The translations under genes were made by a program, and so were the position numbers. 64,000 nt of DNA from Enterobacter genomosp. O. GTDB lineage: Bacteria; Pseudomonadota; Gammaproteobacteria; Enterobacterales; Enterobacteriaceae. The DNA lies in contig NZ_LECZ01000025.1 of assembly GCF_001022965.1 (NCBI RefSeq), positions 1-64,000 on the forward strand, given 5' to 3'. Below are positions 53,155 to 61,938 of the stretch, one piece after another. The number at the start of each line of letters is the position of its first letter. Within the stretch, counting starts at the first letter, position 1. The notes under the pieces were generated by a model. It did not search any database and was not told where the DNA came from. It worked only from the letters and a program-made list of their open reading frames with translations.

Positions 53155-54989
53155 AGGGATGCCTCCGGGGCCAGAACGAGCGTTGTTTCCTGTCGTGCCG
53201 TCACGAAGCGTACCGCGTCATCGCTCATGAAGGCCTGCGGGCAGCATTGCGGATCGAAGTCGGCGGCGTTTCCCGCCCACACCGCGCTTATCAGCAAATG
53301 CGTGCCGGGGTCGAGCTCGCCGCGCAGCAGCGGCACCGCCGCGCGCTCGGCGAACAGCAGATTACTGTTTGGCGGCGTCAACACCGTCTCGCCGCGGCGG
53401 GCGTGCGGATGTAAACAGAAGATGGCCGAGACGTCCTGGGTACTGCGTAACCAGCAGGCGCCGTCACTCTCGTGTGCCTGCGGCTGCGGGCGGTTTGCCA
53501 GGCTAAAGCCCCCCTCCGCGCAGTCCAGCGCGCGCCGGGTATTGATACGATGGACGCGCAGCTGCCAGTCGCCCAGCGCCAGCAACCAGCTCTCAATCAC
53601 CACGTCACGCCACGGCAGCCAGCGGCTGTAAATGGTGCCGTCAGCGGTGACCACGTGCTGGCATTCGCGGCGGCCACGCCAGTAGTTGTCCTTTTCGGCC
53701 AGCAGCAGCATCGAATCGGGCGCGGCATGGTTCAGGCCGTAGCGCCCGCGTTCAATGGTGAAGCCAAAGCGGGTGGAATAGGCAAACTTGCAGTATTTCG
53801 CTTCGGTATTCACAAAGTTGTTCAGCTCCAGCTGGCCGGAAGTCAGCATCCACAGGTGATCGGCCTGATGCACCACCACCTGATCCGCGTGGGCTATCGT
53901 GTGCTGCGCGGGCAGCGGCGGCAGAGGCTGCTCAGCCGCCTGCCAGAAGGCATCGCCCTCGTCTAATGCCAGCACCAGCAGGGTCTTCAGGCCCCAGTAC
54001 GGCGAACCCGGCGCGTTGTAGTCTTCCGCCATCGCCAGATTCGGGTAGCTGTAGCCAACGCTCAGCACGCCGTCGCGGTCAAACATCGGCTGCTTCAGCC
54101 ACCAGCGCAGATGGCGCAAAACGATGCCCTTGATCACGCCGGGGGAAAAGACCTCCAGCCCGGCGAAGGCCGCCGCGCTCCAGAACGCCGCCTCGGCAAA
54201 GCGGTAGGTCAGGCTACGACCAAACGGGATCGCCGCGCCGTCTTCGGCAAAGAAATGAATGAAGTCAGAGGAGAAACGCTCGGCCCGCTGACGCAGCGTT
54301 GCACAACGCTCTGGATCGACATCGGCCATGAGCTTCGCGTAAATCAGGCCATAGAAATGGAAGCCCATCGAGATGTAATAGTCGCGCGGCCGGCCCGGAC
54401 CATCGGAGTACCAGCCGTCGCCAAGATAGTAGTGCTCCATGGCAGCAAAATGGTCTTCCAGCGCCTGCGGGTTGGTGGGCATGCCGCAATAATGGAAGCC
54501 GACCTGAACCAGAATCGGAAAGAAGTGCCAGTTGTTATCGGGGATATCCTGGGTCTCGCACTGCTTCAGCCAGCGCCATAAATTCGCTTTTTCCGCCTCA
54601 GTGAAGTGTGCCAGTACGGTATCACCCGCCAGCGCCAGCAGCAGCCCGTAGGCCGCCATCTCGACAATTCGCTGATCGTAGGGCGCGACGTCGCCCCAGT
54701 AATCGGCATGCTGCGGATTAGTGCCGTTTTTTATCGCCTGTAAGTAGAAAGAGAAGCGCTGCGGCTCACTGCCGCCGGCCAATAGCGGCGTCACGCCCCA
54801 CAGCAGGCGGGAAAAGGTTTCCATACTCGCGACCTGCTGGCCGTAGTGAGCGGTAAAGTTCGCTAAATCAATGCGGCTGGCGTCTTTTTTAAAAAAGGGC
54901 GCCACCGTGTTCAGCATGTCGTTGACCAGCCGTTGCACCTCTTCCCGGCTTGTCAGTGGGTTATCCAGCTTAATGTTTTCAGGTTGCAC
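53151..54989 (-). CDS. DUF2264 protein, probable glycoside hydrolase
   Basis: A 612-residue cytoplasmic protein of family DUF2264, an alpha/alpha-barrel followed by a beta-sandwich region; I recall that this family overlaps CAZy GH154 (beta-glucuronidases), which should be confirmed. DNNWHFFPILVQVGFHYCG, DGWYSDGPGRPRDYYISMGF and IPFGRSLTYRFAEAAFW are the most conserved-looking blocks. The best start is GTG 54989, five bases after GGAGG; the ATG at 55004 has no ribosome site. First gene of the glycan operon; divergent from the AraC regulator. Confidence 0.78.
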   Translation of the reverse strand: MQPENIKLDNPLTSREEVQRLVNDMLNTVAPFFKKDASRIDLANFTAHYGQQVASMETFSRLLWGVTPLLAGGSEPQRFSFYLQAIKNGTNPQHADYWGDVAPYDQRIVEMAAYGLLLALAGDTVLAHFTEAEKANLWRWLKQCETQDIPDNNWHFFPILVQVGFHYCGMPTNPQALEDHFAAMEHYYLGDGWYSDGPGRPRDYYISMGFHFYGLIYAKLMADVDPERCATLRQRAERFSSDFIHFFAEDGAAIPFGRSLTYRFAEAAFWSAAAFAGLEVFSPGVIKGIVLRHLRWWLKQPMFDRDGVLSVGYSYPNLAMAEDYNAPGSPYWGLKTLLVLALDEGDAFWQAAEQPLPPLPAQHTIAHADQVVVHQADHLWMLTSGQLELNNFVNTEAKYCKFAYSTRFGFTIERGRYGLNHAAPDSMLLLAEKDNYWRGRRECQHVVTADGTIYSRWLPWRDVVIESWLLALGDWQLRVHRINTRRALDCAEGGFSLANRPQPQAHESDGACWLRSTQDVSAIFCLHPHARRGETVLTPPNSNLLFAERAAVPLLRGELDPGTHLLISAVWAGNAADFDPQCCPQAFMSDDAVRFVTARQETTLVLAPEASL

Positions 54990-55218
54990 AGGGTCCTCCC
55001 GCATTACACGAGGGTAGAGATAAGTTATTGTTATTAGGCTTTTTTAAAGCCACGCGTGCGACGTCTGAATGAAGAGTAACTGCTTTTATTCCCGGCGCTG
55101 AGTGAGCGGACTCACAAAATTAAACCGCCATTTCATTTTTGCTGGATTTTGTCGATCGGGAGGGGGATAAATTACAAATGATGGCCTAAAAATTTAAATC
55201 TGTTGTCCTGGAGGCAAA

Positions 55219-56085
55219 ATGGGTGAAACGCAGCTGCTGGAACGTATTACGCTCGATCGGCAGGCCATTTCTTTTAACCGCATGTACACCACCAGCGCGA
55301 TTTACTACCACTGGCATCAATGCGTTGAATTGCTCTATATCTCCAGCGGCTACGGCATCGTGGTGGTGGATAATCAGCACTACACCGCCCGTCCGGGGCG
55401 ATTATTTATCTTCCCGCCCTTCCGTTTGCACAAAGTGCAGGTCGATCATAGCGATAAAAACCCCTATCACCGCACCACCATGCACATTGAGCAATCGGTC
55501 GTCGAAAGTGCGCTCAGCGCCTTCCCGCGCCATCAGGCCCGGTTCGCCGCGCTGGCCGCCAGCAATCTGCCGGCGCAAATTTACGATCTCAGCGAGCACG
55601 CGGCGTTTATCGAGAGGATCCTTGAACAGTTTCAGTGCCTGGAGGGCAACGAGCAGACCGTGGCCTGCGAGGTGGCATTTCTGGTGATGCAGCTCATGAC
55701 GTTTCTGCCCGAGCAGCCGCAGCCCTACCCGCCGCGCCAGCAGACCGTCGCCTCGCGGATTATGAGCTGGGTCGAAGCCCACTATGCCAGCAAGTTTTCG
55801 CTCGACCAGCTAGCCCACGACCTGGGGCTTTCGCGCAGCTATACCTCACGAATTTTCCGCCAGCAGACCGGCGGTAGCATCCACGAATACTTGCTGACCC
55901 GGCGGATAAAAAGCAGCTGCGATCTCTTGCGGTACAGCGATGAGAGTATTGACGCCATTGCGCTGGCAGTTGGGTTTAGCGAGGTAACCTATTTCATTAC
56001 CTGCTTTAAAAAGATGATGCGCCAGACGCCGCTGCAGTATCGACGAAGTCACCTCAGCGCCAGAACGTCCTGTTCCTGTATTTGA
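55219..56085 (+). CDS. AraC-family regulator of the glycan locus
   Basis: A 288-residue regulator with an N-terminal cupin effector domain (YYHWHQCVELLYISSGYGIV) and a C-terminal double helix-turn-helix (SLDQLAHDLGLSRSYTSRIF, then SIDAIALAVGFSEVTYFITC). It is divergent from the DUF2264-MFS-GH88 genes and presumably activates them with an oligosaccharide ligand. GGAGG lies 6 bases before the ATG. The 229-base gap holds the promoters; no clear operator was found. Confidence 0.87.
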   Translation: MGETQLLERITLDRQAISFNRMYTTSAIYYHWHQCVELLYISSGYGIVVVDNQHYTARPGRLFIFPPFRLHKVQVDHSDKNPYHRTTMHIEQSVVESALSAFPRHQARFAALAASNLPAQIYDLSEHAAFIERILEQFQCLEGNEQTVACEVAFLVMQLMTFLPEQPQPYPPRQQTVASRIMSWVEAHYASKFSLDQLAHDLGLSRSYTSRIFRQQTGGSIHEYLLTRRIKSSCDLLRYSDESIDAIALAVGFSEVTYFITCFKKMMRQTPLQYRRSHLSARTSCSCI

Positions 56086-56125
56086 ACGTCATTAACAGAT
56101 CGAAAGGGGTTTTCTGTGCATAAAA

Positions 56126-56154
56126 AAACCCAGGTCGCATAACGACCTGGGTTT
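56126..56154. terminator. Bidirectional terminator between serT and the AraC gene
   Basis: AAACCCAGGTCG and CGACCTGGGTTT form a 12-bp stem, flanked by A7 on the left, so that serT transcripts (minus strand) end in a T run; it also lies behind the AraC gene. Confidence 0.85.
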
Positions 56155-56160
56155 CAAATT

Positions 56161-56248
56161 TGGCGGAAGCGTAGAGATTCGAACTCTAGAACCCTTTCGG
56201 GTCGCCGGTTTTCAAGACCGGTGCCTTCAACCGCTCGGCCACGCTTCC
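56161..56248 (-). tRNA. serT: tRNA-Ser (UGA)
   Basis: Reading the minus strand, an 88-base serine tRNA begins GGAAGCGTGGCCGAGCGG, has anticodon loop CTTGAAA (anticodon TGA) on a CCGGT/ACCGG stem, a long class II variable arm (ACCCGAAAGGGTT), the T loop GTTCGAATC and an encoded CCA. It matches E. coli serT. Confidence 0.97.
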
Positions 56249-56523
56249 AAAGTGAGGCGCACTATAAACATCTATTAGCGCCTTGTAAAGCAGGAATTTT
56301 TCTATTTTTACCCACAGGCGTTTGACTGCGCAAAAAGTCACCCGGTCGCTTCCCCGGCCAGCGTCTCTGACTCTTGTACATACCGTAACACAGCAACGCT
56401 CATCCTTTTAAATCGCTCTGGTATAGAATGCCCAAAAAAATAAACGGCCATTTGTTGTGTAATTGTCATAAATCTGATTACTCACAGATTGTAGAAATTA
56501 CTGCCATGTAGTCTTACTGGTTG

Positions 56524-57663
56524 ATGATGAAAATCAAAAATACGCTTTGCTTACATATCCTGATGGCGACCCTGGCCATATTGTTTCTCTGTGTTCATCC
56601 GTTAGTGACGAGCGTCAACCCGCCGCTCACCTTCCAGCCGCTGATTAAATCAATGGCGGGCACGCCTAAAGAACAGGCGGAAAAAATTGCCACCATTTCT
56701 CATGCCTTAGAAGGAAATGCTATTTTCTTCATTGGCGCCTCTGAGGTTGCCACCTCAGAAGATGAACATTACGCAGTATATAATTACTTTAATAAGCAAT
56801 TGCATAAACCCGTCGTGGCGTATGGCGATGCGTTTGTGGATGACGAAACGCAATTTTTACTGTTCTCACGTTTTAAAAATAGCCTTAACGCAAACAGTAA
56901 AGTTGTTTTACTTCTGGCACCCGACAGTTTTTATTCAAAAGGTCTGCCCCCTGCTATCTATGCAGATAATTTCCCGAGTTCTGTTTTTAATCCTCTGATG
57001 AAGGATCCGCAGGCGCGTCCGTTACTGGTTAATTATTTAAAACATATTGATGCTAAAGAGATAAGCCATTTAACCTTTAGCCAAATGCGCGTCTTTGGCT
57101 GGCATCCCGGTCTGATGTGGGACGAGCTGAGTTTCCAGTTTGCCAACATCTGCACCCTGATTAAAAACGACTGGCTGGCCCTGCTCCACGTGACGCCCGA
57201 GGCGGTACGTCCCTGGCCGCAGCAGCCCATAGCCCACATTGCGCCTGACTGGGATAAAGAGCTGGCGAATGCGCGCGAGTTAAATAAAAAACGCCAGCAG
57301 AGCGCGGCCACCCTGTGGATGGACAAAACGATTTACGAAGAGGACGGTAAGCCGCAGCAGTGGGATGACACGCCGGTAGTGCCTGCGCAAATCACCGCGT
57401 TCAGAAAAACCGTCCAGCTGCTGAAAGCGCGTCACGTACAGGTCATCGCTATCGTCGACCCGGTCAACCCCTGGGCGCTTTACAATACCGATACCTTCCG
57501 CCCGGTGGATAAGCAAATTAAAACCATTCTGGAAGAGAGCCAGATCCCTTATTTAGATATGTACGCAATGCCTTATCAGAATGGCTGGAACTGGGATCGT
57601 TTGCACCCTTCCGAACTGGCCTGGGTTCCTATGATTCGCTTTATTGCACAGAGCTTTAAATAA
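56524..57663 (+). CDS. dltD: DltD-like protein
   Basis: A 379-residue membrane-anchored SGNH-type protein of the DltD family, which performs the final D-alanyl transfer outside the membrane. An N-terminal hydrophobic anchor (LHILMATLAILFLCVHPLV) is followed by FFIGASEVATSE, where the GASE-type block gives the active-site Ser, and a C-terminal WNWDRLHPSELAWV with the Asp-x-x-His of the triad. TTG 56521 also opens the frame; ATG 56524 is preferred. First gene of dltDXBAC. The 270 bases upstream carry an AT-rich promoter region without a clear operator. Confidence 0.88.
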   Translation: MMKIKNTLCLHILMATLAILFLCVHPLVTSVNPPLTFQPLIKSMAGTPKEQAEKIATISHALEGNAIFFIGASEVATSEDEHYAVYNYFNKQLHKPVVAYGDAFVDDETQFLLFSRFKNSLNANSKVVLLLAPDSFYSKGLPPAIYADNFPSSVFNPLMKDPQARPLLVNYLKHIDAKEISHLTFSQMRVFGWHPGLMWDELSFQFANICTLIKNDWLALLHVTPEAVRPWPQQPIAHIAPDWDKELANARELNKKRQQSAATLWMDKTIYEEDGKPQQWDDTPVVPAQITAFRKTVQLLKARHVQVIAIVDPVNPWALYNTDTFRPVDKQIKTILEESQIPYLDMYAMPYQNGWNWDRLHPSELAWVPMIRFIAQSFK

Positions 57664-57782
57664 TGAAAATCGCGATCCGTCTTTTTTTCCTTTATCTCCT
57701 GCTGGCGATCACCATCGTCGCGTGGACCTCTGTCGATGACAGCATGAGTATGCAGCTGCATTTTGAATATCAAAAGTTCTGA
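57663..57782 (+). CDS. dltX: DltX-like microprotein with FxYxxF C-terminus
   Basis: A 39-residue protein whose ATG overlaps the dltD stop (TAATG) and whose TGA precedes dltB by 6 bases. Residues 4-22 form one membrane helix (AIRLFFLYLLLAITIVAWT). The protein ends LHFEYQKF, matching the F-x-Y-x-x-F motif (Phe34, Tyr36, Phe39) of Gram-positive DltX, where the Tyr is reported to carry the D-alanyl group between DltB and DltD. Size, topology, position and motif all agree. It is too short for most gene callers. Confidence 0.8.
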   Translation: MKIAIRLFFLYLLLAITIVAWTSVDDSMSMQLHFEYQKF

Positions 57783-57788
57783 GGCCGA

Positions 57789-58910
57789 ATGATGTACAGC
57801 TCAGGCATGTTTTTTCTCTATTTGTTCTCATCCGCTCTGGCGTTTACGCTGGTTAATCGCGTATTGCGCCATCGCCTGACCGGGCTGTCGGCGCTGTCGG
57901 TACTGACGGCAGTCGGCTGGGGCTATATATTTCAGAGGGATTATATTGTCCCCGCGGCCGTTTTTATCACTTTTTATATGCTCGCGACCTTTAAAGAGAA
58001 AGGCTGGTTAAAAACCTGGCAGGCAATCATTTTAACGCTGCTGCCCTTATTTTTAGTGAAGCTGCATTTAAATAACCACTGGGGAATGATCGGCCTCTCA
58101 TTTATGACGTTCCGCGCGGTGGACGTATTGCTCTATCGCAGCAAAAAAGAAGGTCAGAATTTCCTGCACTATTTCTGCTATCTGTTTATGCCCTTTATTA
58201 TCCTGGCCGGCCCAATGTACCGCTGGCGGACATGGATGAGCGACGTCAGCAAGCCCGTATTTGCCCTTAACCGCGAGCAGTTTTTAGTGGCGTTAGAGCA
58301 GATCGTTACAGGTATTATCCAGAAGTTCCTGTTTGCCATGCTTGTCGATACGTTCGTTGTACAGCCGTGGAGCCATAAGCCGTTTACGCTGGCCGTGGGC
58401 GTGGTGATGTCAATTGCCTATAGCGCCTACCTCTACTTTGATTTTGCGGGTTACAGCAATATGGCCATCGGTGCAGGCCGCTTATTCGGTCTGAACATTC
58501 CGGCAAACTTCAATATGCCGCTTCTGGCAAAGAACCCGCAGGATTTCTGGCGCCGCTTCCACATCAGCCTGTCTGAATGGCTGCGCGATGTGGTCTTTAT
58601 GCCGGTGTACATGAACCTGATGAAGTTCAACTTTTTCCGCCAGAACAAAACGCTGGCGCAAAATATCGGTATTTTTTGCACCCTGTTCTGCATGGGCGCG
58701 TGGAATGGCCTGGAGCGCCATTATGTCATCAGCGGCGCGCTGTTCGGCGCGATTTCCGTCGCACATAACATGCTGCTGTGGTCAGCCAAACGCAGCCCGG
58801 CGTTACACCGGGGATTGCAGTATCCGGCTGTTGCGTTTTTAGGGCGAATTCTGACGCTGGGAAGCGCCGCGGGATCCCTTTACATCTTCAGTGGAATGTC
58901 ACCTCTATGA
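57789..58910 (+). CDS. dltB: MBOAT-family D-alanyl transfer protein DltB
   Basis: A 373-residue membrane-bound O-acyltransferase with about eleven helices that takes D-alanine from DltC at the cytoplasmic face. [20 protein letters not shown] and [21 protein letters not shown]-like block ([18 protein letters not shown]) are the MBOAT motif; the likely active-site His is His326 in [10 protein letters not shown]. GAGGC precedes the ATG. Its stop overlaps the dltA start (ATGA). Confidence 0.9.
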   Translation: [373 protein letters not shown]

Positions 58911-60340
58911 AAAATCACTCCGATCTTCAGGAACTGCAGGATTTCTTGCGTGCGGCATTATGCGACCCGGCCTGTCCGCAGCAGCTGGCCATCAGCGGCA
59001 GCGACGAAGCCTTAAGCTGGCTACAGCTTTCTGCTGCCGTGACGGACTGGGCGCAGCGCTATCAGCGTTGCCAGCCTGCTGCAGGTACGCCGGTTGTACT
59101 GTACGGACACCAGCAGGCCGAGTTCGCCGTGGCGATTTATAGCTGCCTGCTGCACAACATTCCGTACATCCCGGTGGACTGCATTTACCCGCAGGAGCGC
59201 CTTCGCGAGATCTGCCATCTGGCCAGTGCCCCTTACTATTACGACGTCGCGACCCGGCAGTTCATCGCCACCGGTGAAGCGGGCAAGGTGCTTGAGGAGC
59301 AGGATCTGGCCTATATCATGTTTACCTCAGGCAGCACCGGGAAGCCTAAGGGCGTGCAGATTGGGCGTGAAAGCGTATGGCACTTCATGAAATGGGTCAG
59401 CCAGGACTTCTCACTGCCGGAAAAACCGGTACTGATGAACCACGCGGTTTTCAGTTTTGACCTCTCCCTGATCCCTTTGCTGGCGAACCTGGCGATGGGC
59501 GGACACATCGTGCTGAACGCCAAAGAGGATATTCAGAAAGAGAACTGGCTGGCGCGACTGAAAGCCAACGCGGTCTCAGCCTGGGTTTCTACCCCCTCTT
59601 TTGCTTACCAGCAGCTGCTTTCCCCTCAGTTCAACAGTGAGTATTTGCCGGCGCTCAACGTCTTTATCTTCATTGGTGAAGTGCTCAATAAGGCGCTGGT
59701 TAAACAGTTACGCCGCCGTTTCCCGCAGGCCAAAATCATTAACTCCTATGGCCCAACGGAAGCGACTATCGCGACAACCGTGGTTGAGATAACGGATGAG
59801 ATCCTCAACAGCGACAGCGCCGTGCTGCCGGTGGGGGTCATGATGCCTGAAAGCAAAATGGAAATTTCTCCCGAGGGCGAGCTGATTATCTGGGGTAAAA
59901 ACGTCATGCGCGGCTACCTCGGCCTGCCGCAGGAGAACGCGGAAAAATTACTCCGTCGGGAAAATGAAGCGTTTCGCGGCTACCGGACCGGCGATCTGGG
60001 CTATGACGCGGGGCTTATCTATTGCCAGGGGCGCAACGATAGCCAGGTCAAGCTGAATGGCTACCGTATAGAGATCAACGAGATTGAAAACCGCCTGCTG
60101 GCCATGTCCGGCATCAGCGAAGCGGTGGTTCTGCCGCTGATGAAATCCTGCGGCAGCGTGCTGCGCATTGCCGCGTTTTGCGTGACGGAGCTGGCACCGG
60201 ATGCGATCAAAACCTCGCTGTCGAAGGTGGTTCCGCACTACATGGTGCCTTCACAAATTATCGTAAAAGACGCTTTGCCGCTGAACCCTAACGGCAAAAT
60301 TGACCGCAAGCTGCTGGACGCTTACGCCCGCACAAATTAA
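58907..60340 (+). CDS. dltA: D-alanine-carrier protein ligase DltA
   Basis: A 477-residue adenylating enzyme activating D-alanine with ATP and loading it on DltC. YIMFTSGSTGKPKGVQIG is the phosphate loop, NSYGPTEATIATT the adenine/Mg motif, YRTGDLGY and the C-terminal PLNPNGKIDRKLL Lys complete the ANL signature. ATG 58907 overlaps the dltB stop, so the long upstream extension of the frame into dltB is not used. Length is near the usual 500. Confidence 0.92.
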   Translation: MKNHSDLQELQDFLRAALCDPACPQQLAISGSDEALSWLQLSAAVTDWAQRYQRCQPAAGTPVVLYGHQQAEFAVAIYSCLLHNIPYIPVDCIYPQERLREICHLASAPYYYDVATRQFIATGEAGKVLEEQDLAYIMFTSGSTGKPKGVQIGRESVWHFMKWVSQDFSLPEKPVLMNHAVFSFDLSLIPLLANLAMGGHIVLNAKEDIQKENWLARLKANAVSAWVSTPSFAYQQLLSPQFNSEYLPALNVFIFIGEVLNKALVKQLRRRFPQAKIINSYGPTEATIATTVVEITDEILNSDSAVLPVGVMMPESKMEISPEGELIIWGKNVMRGYLGLPQENAEKLLRRENEAFRGYRTGDLGYDAGLIYCQGRNDSQVKLNGYRIEINEIENRLLAMSGISEAVVLPLMKSCGSVLRIAAFCVTELAPDAIKTSLSKVVPHYMVPSQIIVKDALPLNPNGKIDRKLLDAYARTN

Positions 60341-60357
60341 TGACCCCAGGAAAAATT

Positions 60358-60576
60358 ATGGAACAAGAAATTCTCGCCCTGTTCGAAAAAGTGTTATCCC
60401 GTAAGGTGGGCTTTCACGATGAGCTGATTGAATCCGATATTCTCGACTCCATCCTGGCAGTCGATATGGTGCTGGAAGTGCAGGACGTTTACGGCTGTAT
60501 GATCCCGCCAACCGACGTGGCGACGGTGCTGAAAACCCCGGCGGACCTGGCCCGCTATATCGAAGAAAACCGCTAA
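60358..60576 (+). CDS. dltC: D-alanyl carrier protein DltC
   Basis: A 72-residue acyl-carrier-like protein. The phosphopantetheine Ser is Ser31 in ESDILDSILAVDM, followed by LEVQDVYGCMIPP. AGGA lies 6-9 bases before ATG 60358; an earlier ATG at 60340 overlaps the dltA stop and would add six residues. It ends the dlt operon in front of a strong terminator. Confidence 0.9.
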   Translation: MEQEILALFEKVLSRKVGFHDELIESDILDSILAVDMVLEVQDVYGCMIPPTDVATVLKTPADLARYIEENR

Positions 60577-60583
60577 CCCGGCA

Positions 60584-60608
60584 GGCTCTGGAGGTATGCT
60601 CCAGAGCC
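60584..60608 (+). terminator. Terminator of the dlt operon
   Basis: GGCTCTGGAG-GTATG-CTCCAGAGCC, a perfect 10-bp stem 8 bases after the dltC stop, followed by CGTTTCAT. Confidence 0.8.
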
Positions 60609-60734
60609 CGTTTCATATCTATTGCCCAAATTGCCTGCACGCCTCCTGCCGTTGTCCAGCCATAATCCGAGTACAAAAAGTTATCTAAAGCACCATAATT
60701 GACAGGTGCTTAACCCTTTTGTCAGGAATTCATT

Positions 60735-61763
60735 ATGCCGCCACGTACCGCCAGCGACCTCTATTCAGAAATGAAAAATATGTCCGTTGAAGAGCGGATC
60801 CGCTTCTTCTCCCTTTCGCTGGCGGAAATACACCGCGAACTGCAGGAAAGCATCAGCCAGATAGAGACGATGAAGCAGGCGCTGGAAGAGAGTGAAGAGT
60901 ATCATCGCCAGCTGGTTGAGACCGCACAGGACGCGGTGATCACCATCGATCACGCCGGGATCGTCGTGAACTGGAACCAGGCGGCAGAACGCATGTTCGG
61001 CTGGTCAGCCGAAGAAGCGATAGGTAACAGTCTTGGCGATATGATCGTGCCCGAAGAATTTCGCGAGCAGCACGCGCGCGGCCTGAAGCGCTTTAAGGCC
61101 GCCCAGCCGTCGAATATTCTCAACCGCACTATCGAGATCGCTGCGCTGCATCGCACCAAAGGCGAGTTCCCTATTGAGCTGTCGATATGGCCGCATCAGC
61201 AAGCGGGTAAGCAAATCTTTTCGGCATTCATCCGCGATATTACCGACCGCAAACAGCGTGAACACATCGCCTGGCTGCACGCCAACTTTGATGCCCTGAC
61301 GGGGTTACCGAACCGGAGATTATTCGTTAACCGCCTGGAGCAGGCAATAACACAGGCTATCGCCAACGACCGGGAAGTGGCGCTGCTGTTTATCGACCTC
61401 GACCGGTTTAAACCGGTGAACGATCTCCACGGTCATGCCGTTGGTGATGAGCTGCTGCGGCTGGTGGCATTTCGTCTGCAAAGCGTCCTGCGCGAAGGCG
61501 ACACGGTTGCCCGCCTCGGCGGTGATGAGTTTGTCGCCCTGCTCCCCGATTTAGCGACCAGCGATCCATTACCCTTACAAACGGCGGAAAAGGTCAGCGC
61601 TGCGCTGGCCCAGTCATTTTTGATTAACGAGCAGGTGATTGCTATCTCCGGCAGTATCGGCATCGCACGCTTTCCTCATGACGCCGCCGATGCCGATACG
61701 TTGCTCAATAGCGCAGACAAGGCGATGTATACCCGCAAGCGGTCATCGCCGGGGGAACGCTGA
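60735..61763 (+). CDS. PAS-GGDEF diguanylate cyclase
   Basis: A 342-residue cytoplasmic signalling protein. An N-terminal coiled coil (about residues 17-58), a PAS domain (about 60-175; ETAQDAVITIDHAGIVVNWN, AERMFGWSAEEAIG) and a GGDEF domain (about 185-335) with intact GGDEF in ARLGGDEFVALL near residue 262. It should make cyclic di-GMP in response to a ligand or redox signal at the PAS domain. No I-site RxxD is obvious just upstream of the active motif (REGDTVAR). Separate unit behind the dlt terminator. Confidence 0.88.
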   Translation: MPPRTASDLYSEMKNMSVEERIRFFSLSLAEIHRELQESISQIETMKQALEESEEYHRQLVETAQDAVITIDHAGIVVNWNQAAERMFGWSAEEAIGNSLGDMIVPEEFREQHARGLKRFKAAQPSNILNRTIEIAALHRTKGEFPIELSIWPHQQAGKQIFSAFIRDITDRKQREHIAWLHANFDALTGLPNRRLFVNRLEQAITQAIANDREVALLFIDLDRFKPVNDLHGHAVGDELLRLVAFRLQSVLREGDTVARLGGDEFVALLPDLATSDPLPLQTAEKVSAALAQSFLINEQVIAISGSIGIARFPHDAADADTLLNSADKAMYTRKRSSPGER

Positions 61764-61938
61764 TGGGGTTGATGAATGCCTTTAACCGAAATGAAACCAA
61801 CTGCATTAACTATTTCACCTACACTTTAGGGGTACTGTCGGTACGGTAAACAGAAAAAAGCCAACTTAATTAAGACATTACTGTTTCGCTGCGCGCTGAG
61901 CCGGCGCTCGTTTTGTCTTTAACAGAGGAGTCTGCGGT

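Noticed and set aside
56126-56248. serT as attachment site of an integrated element
   Set aside because: tRNA genes are common integration sites, but I saw no integrase next to it and no duplicated tRNA 3' end in the flanking sequence.
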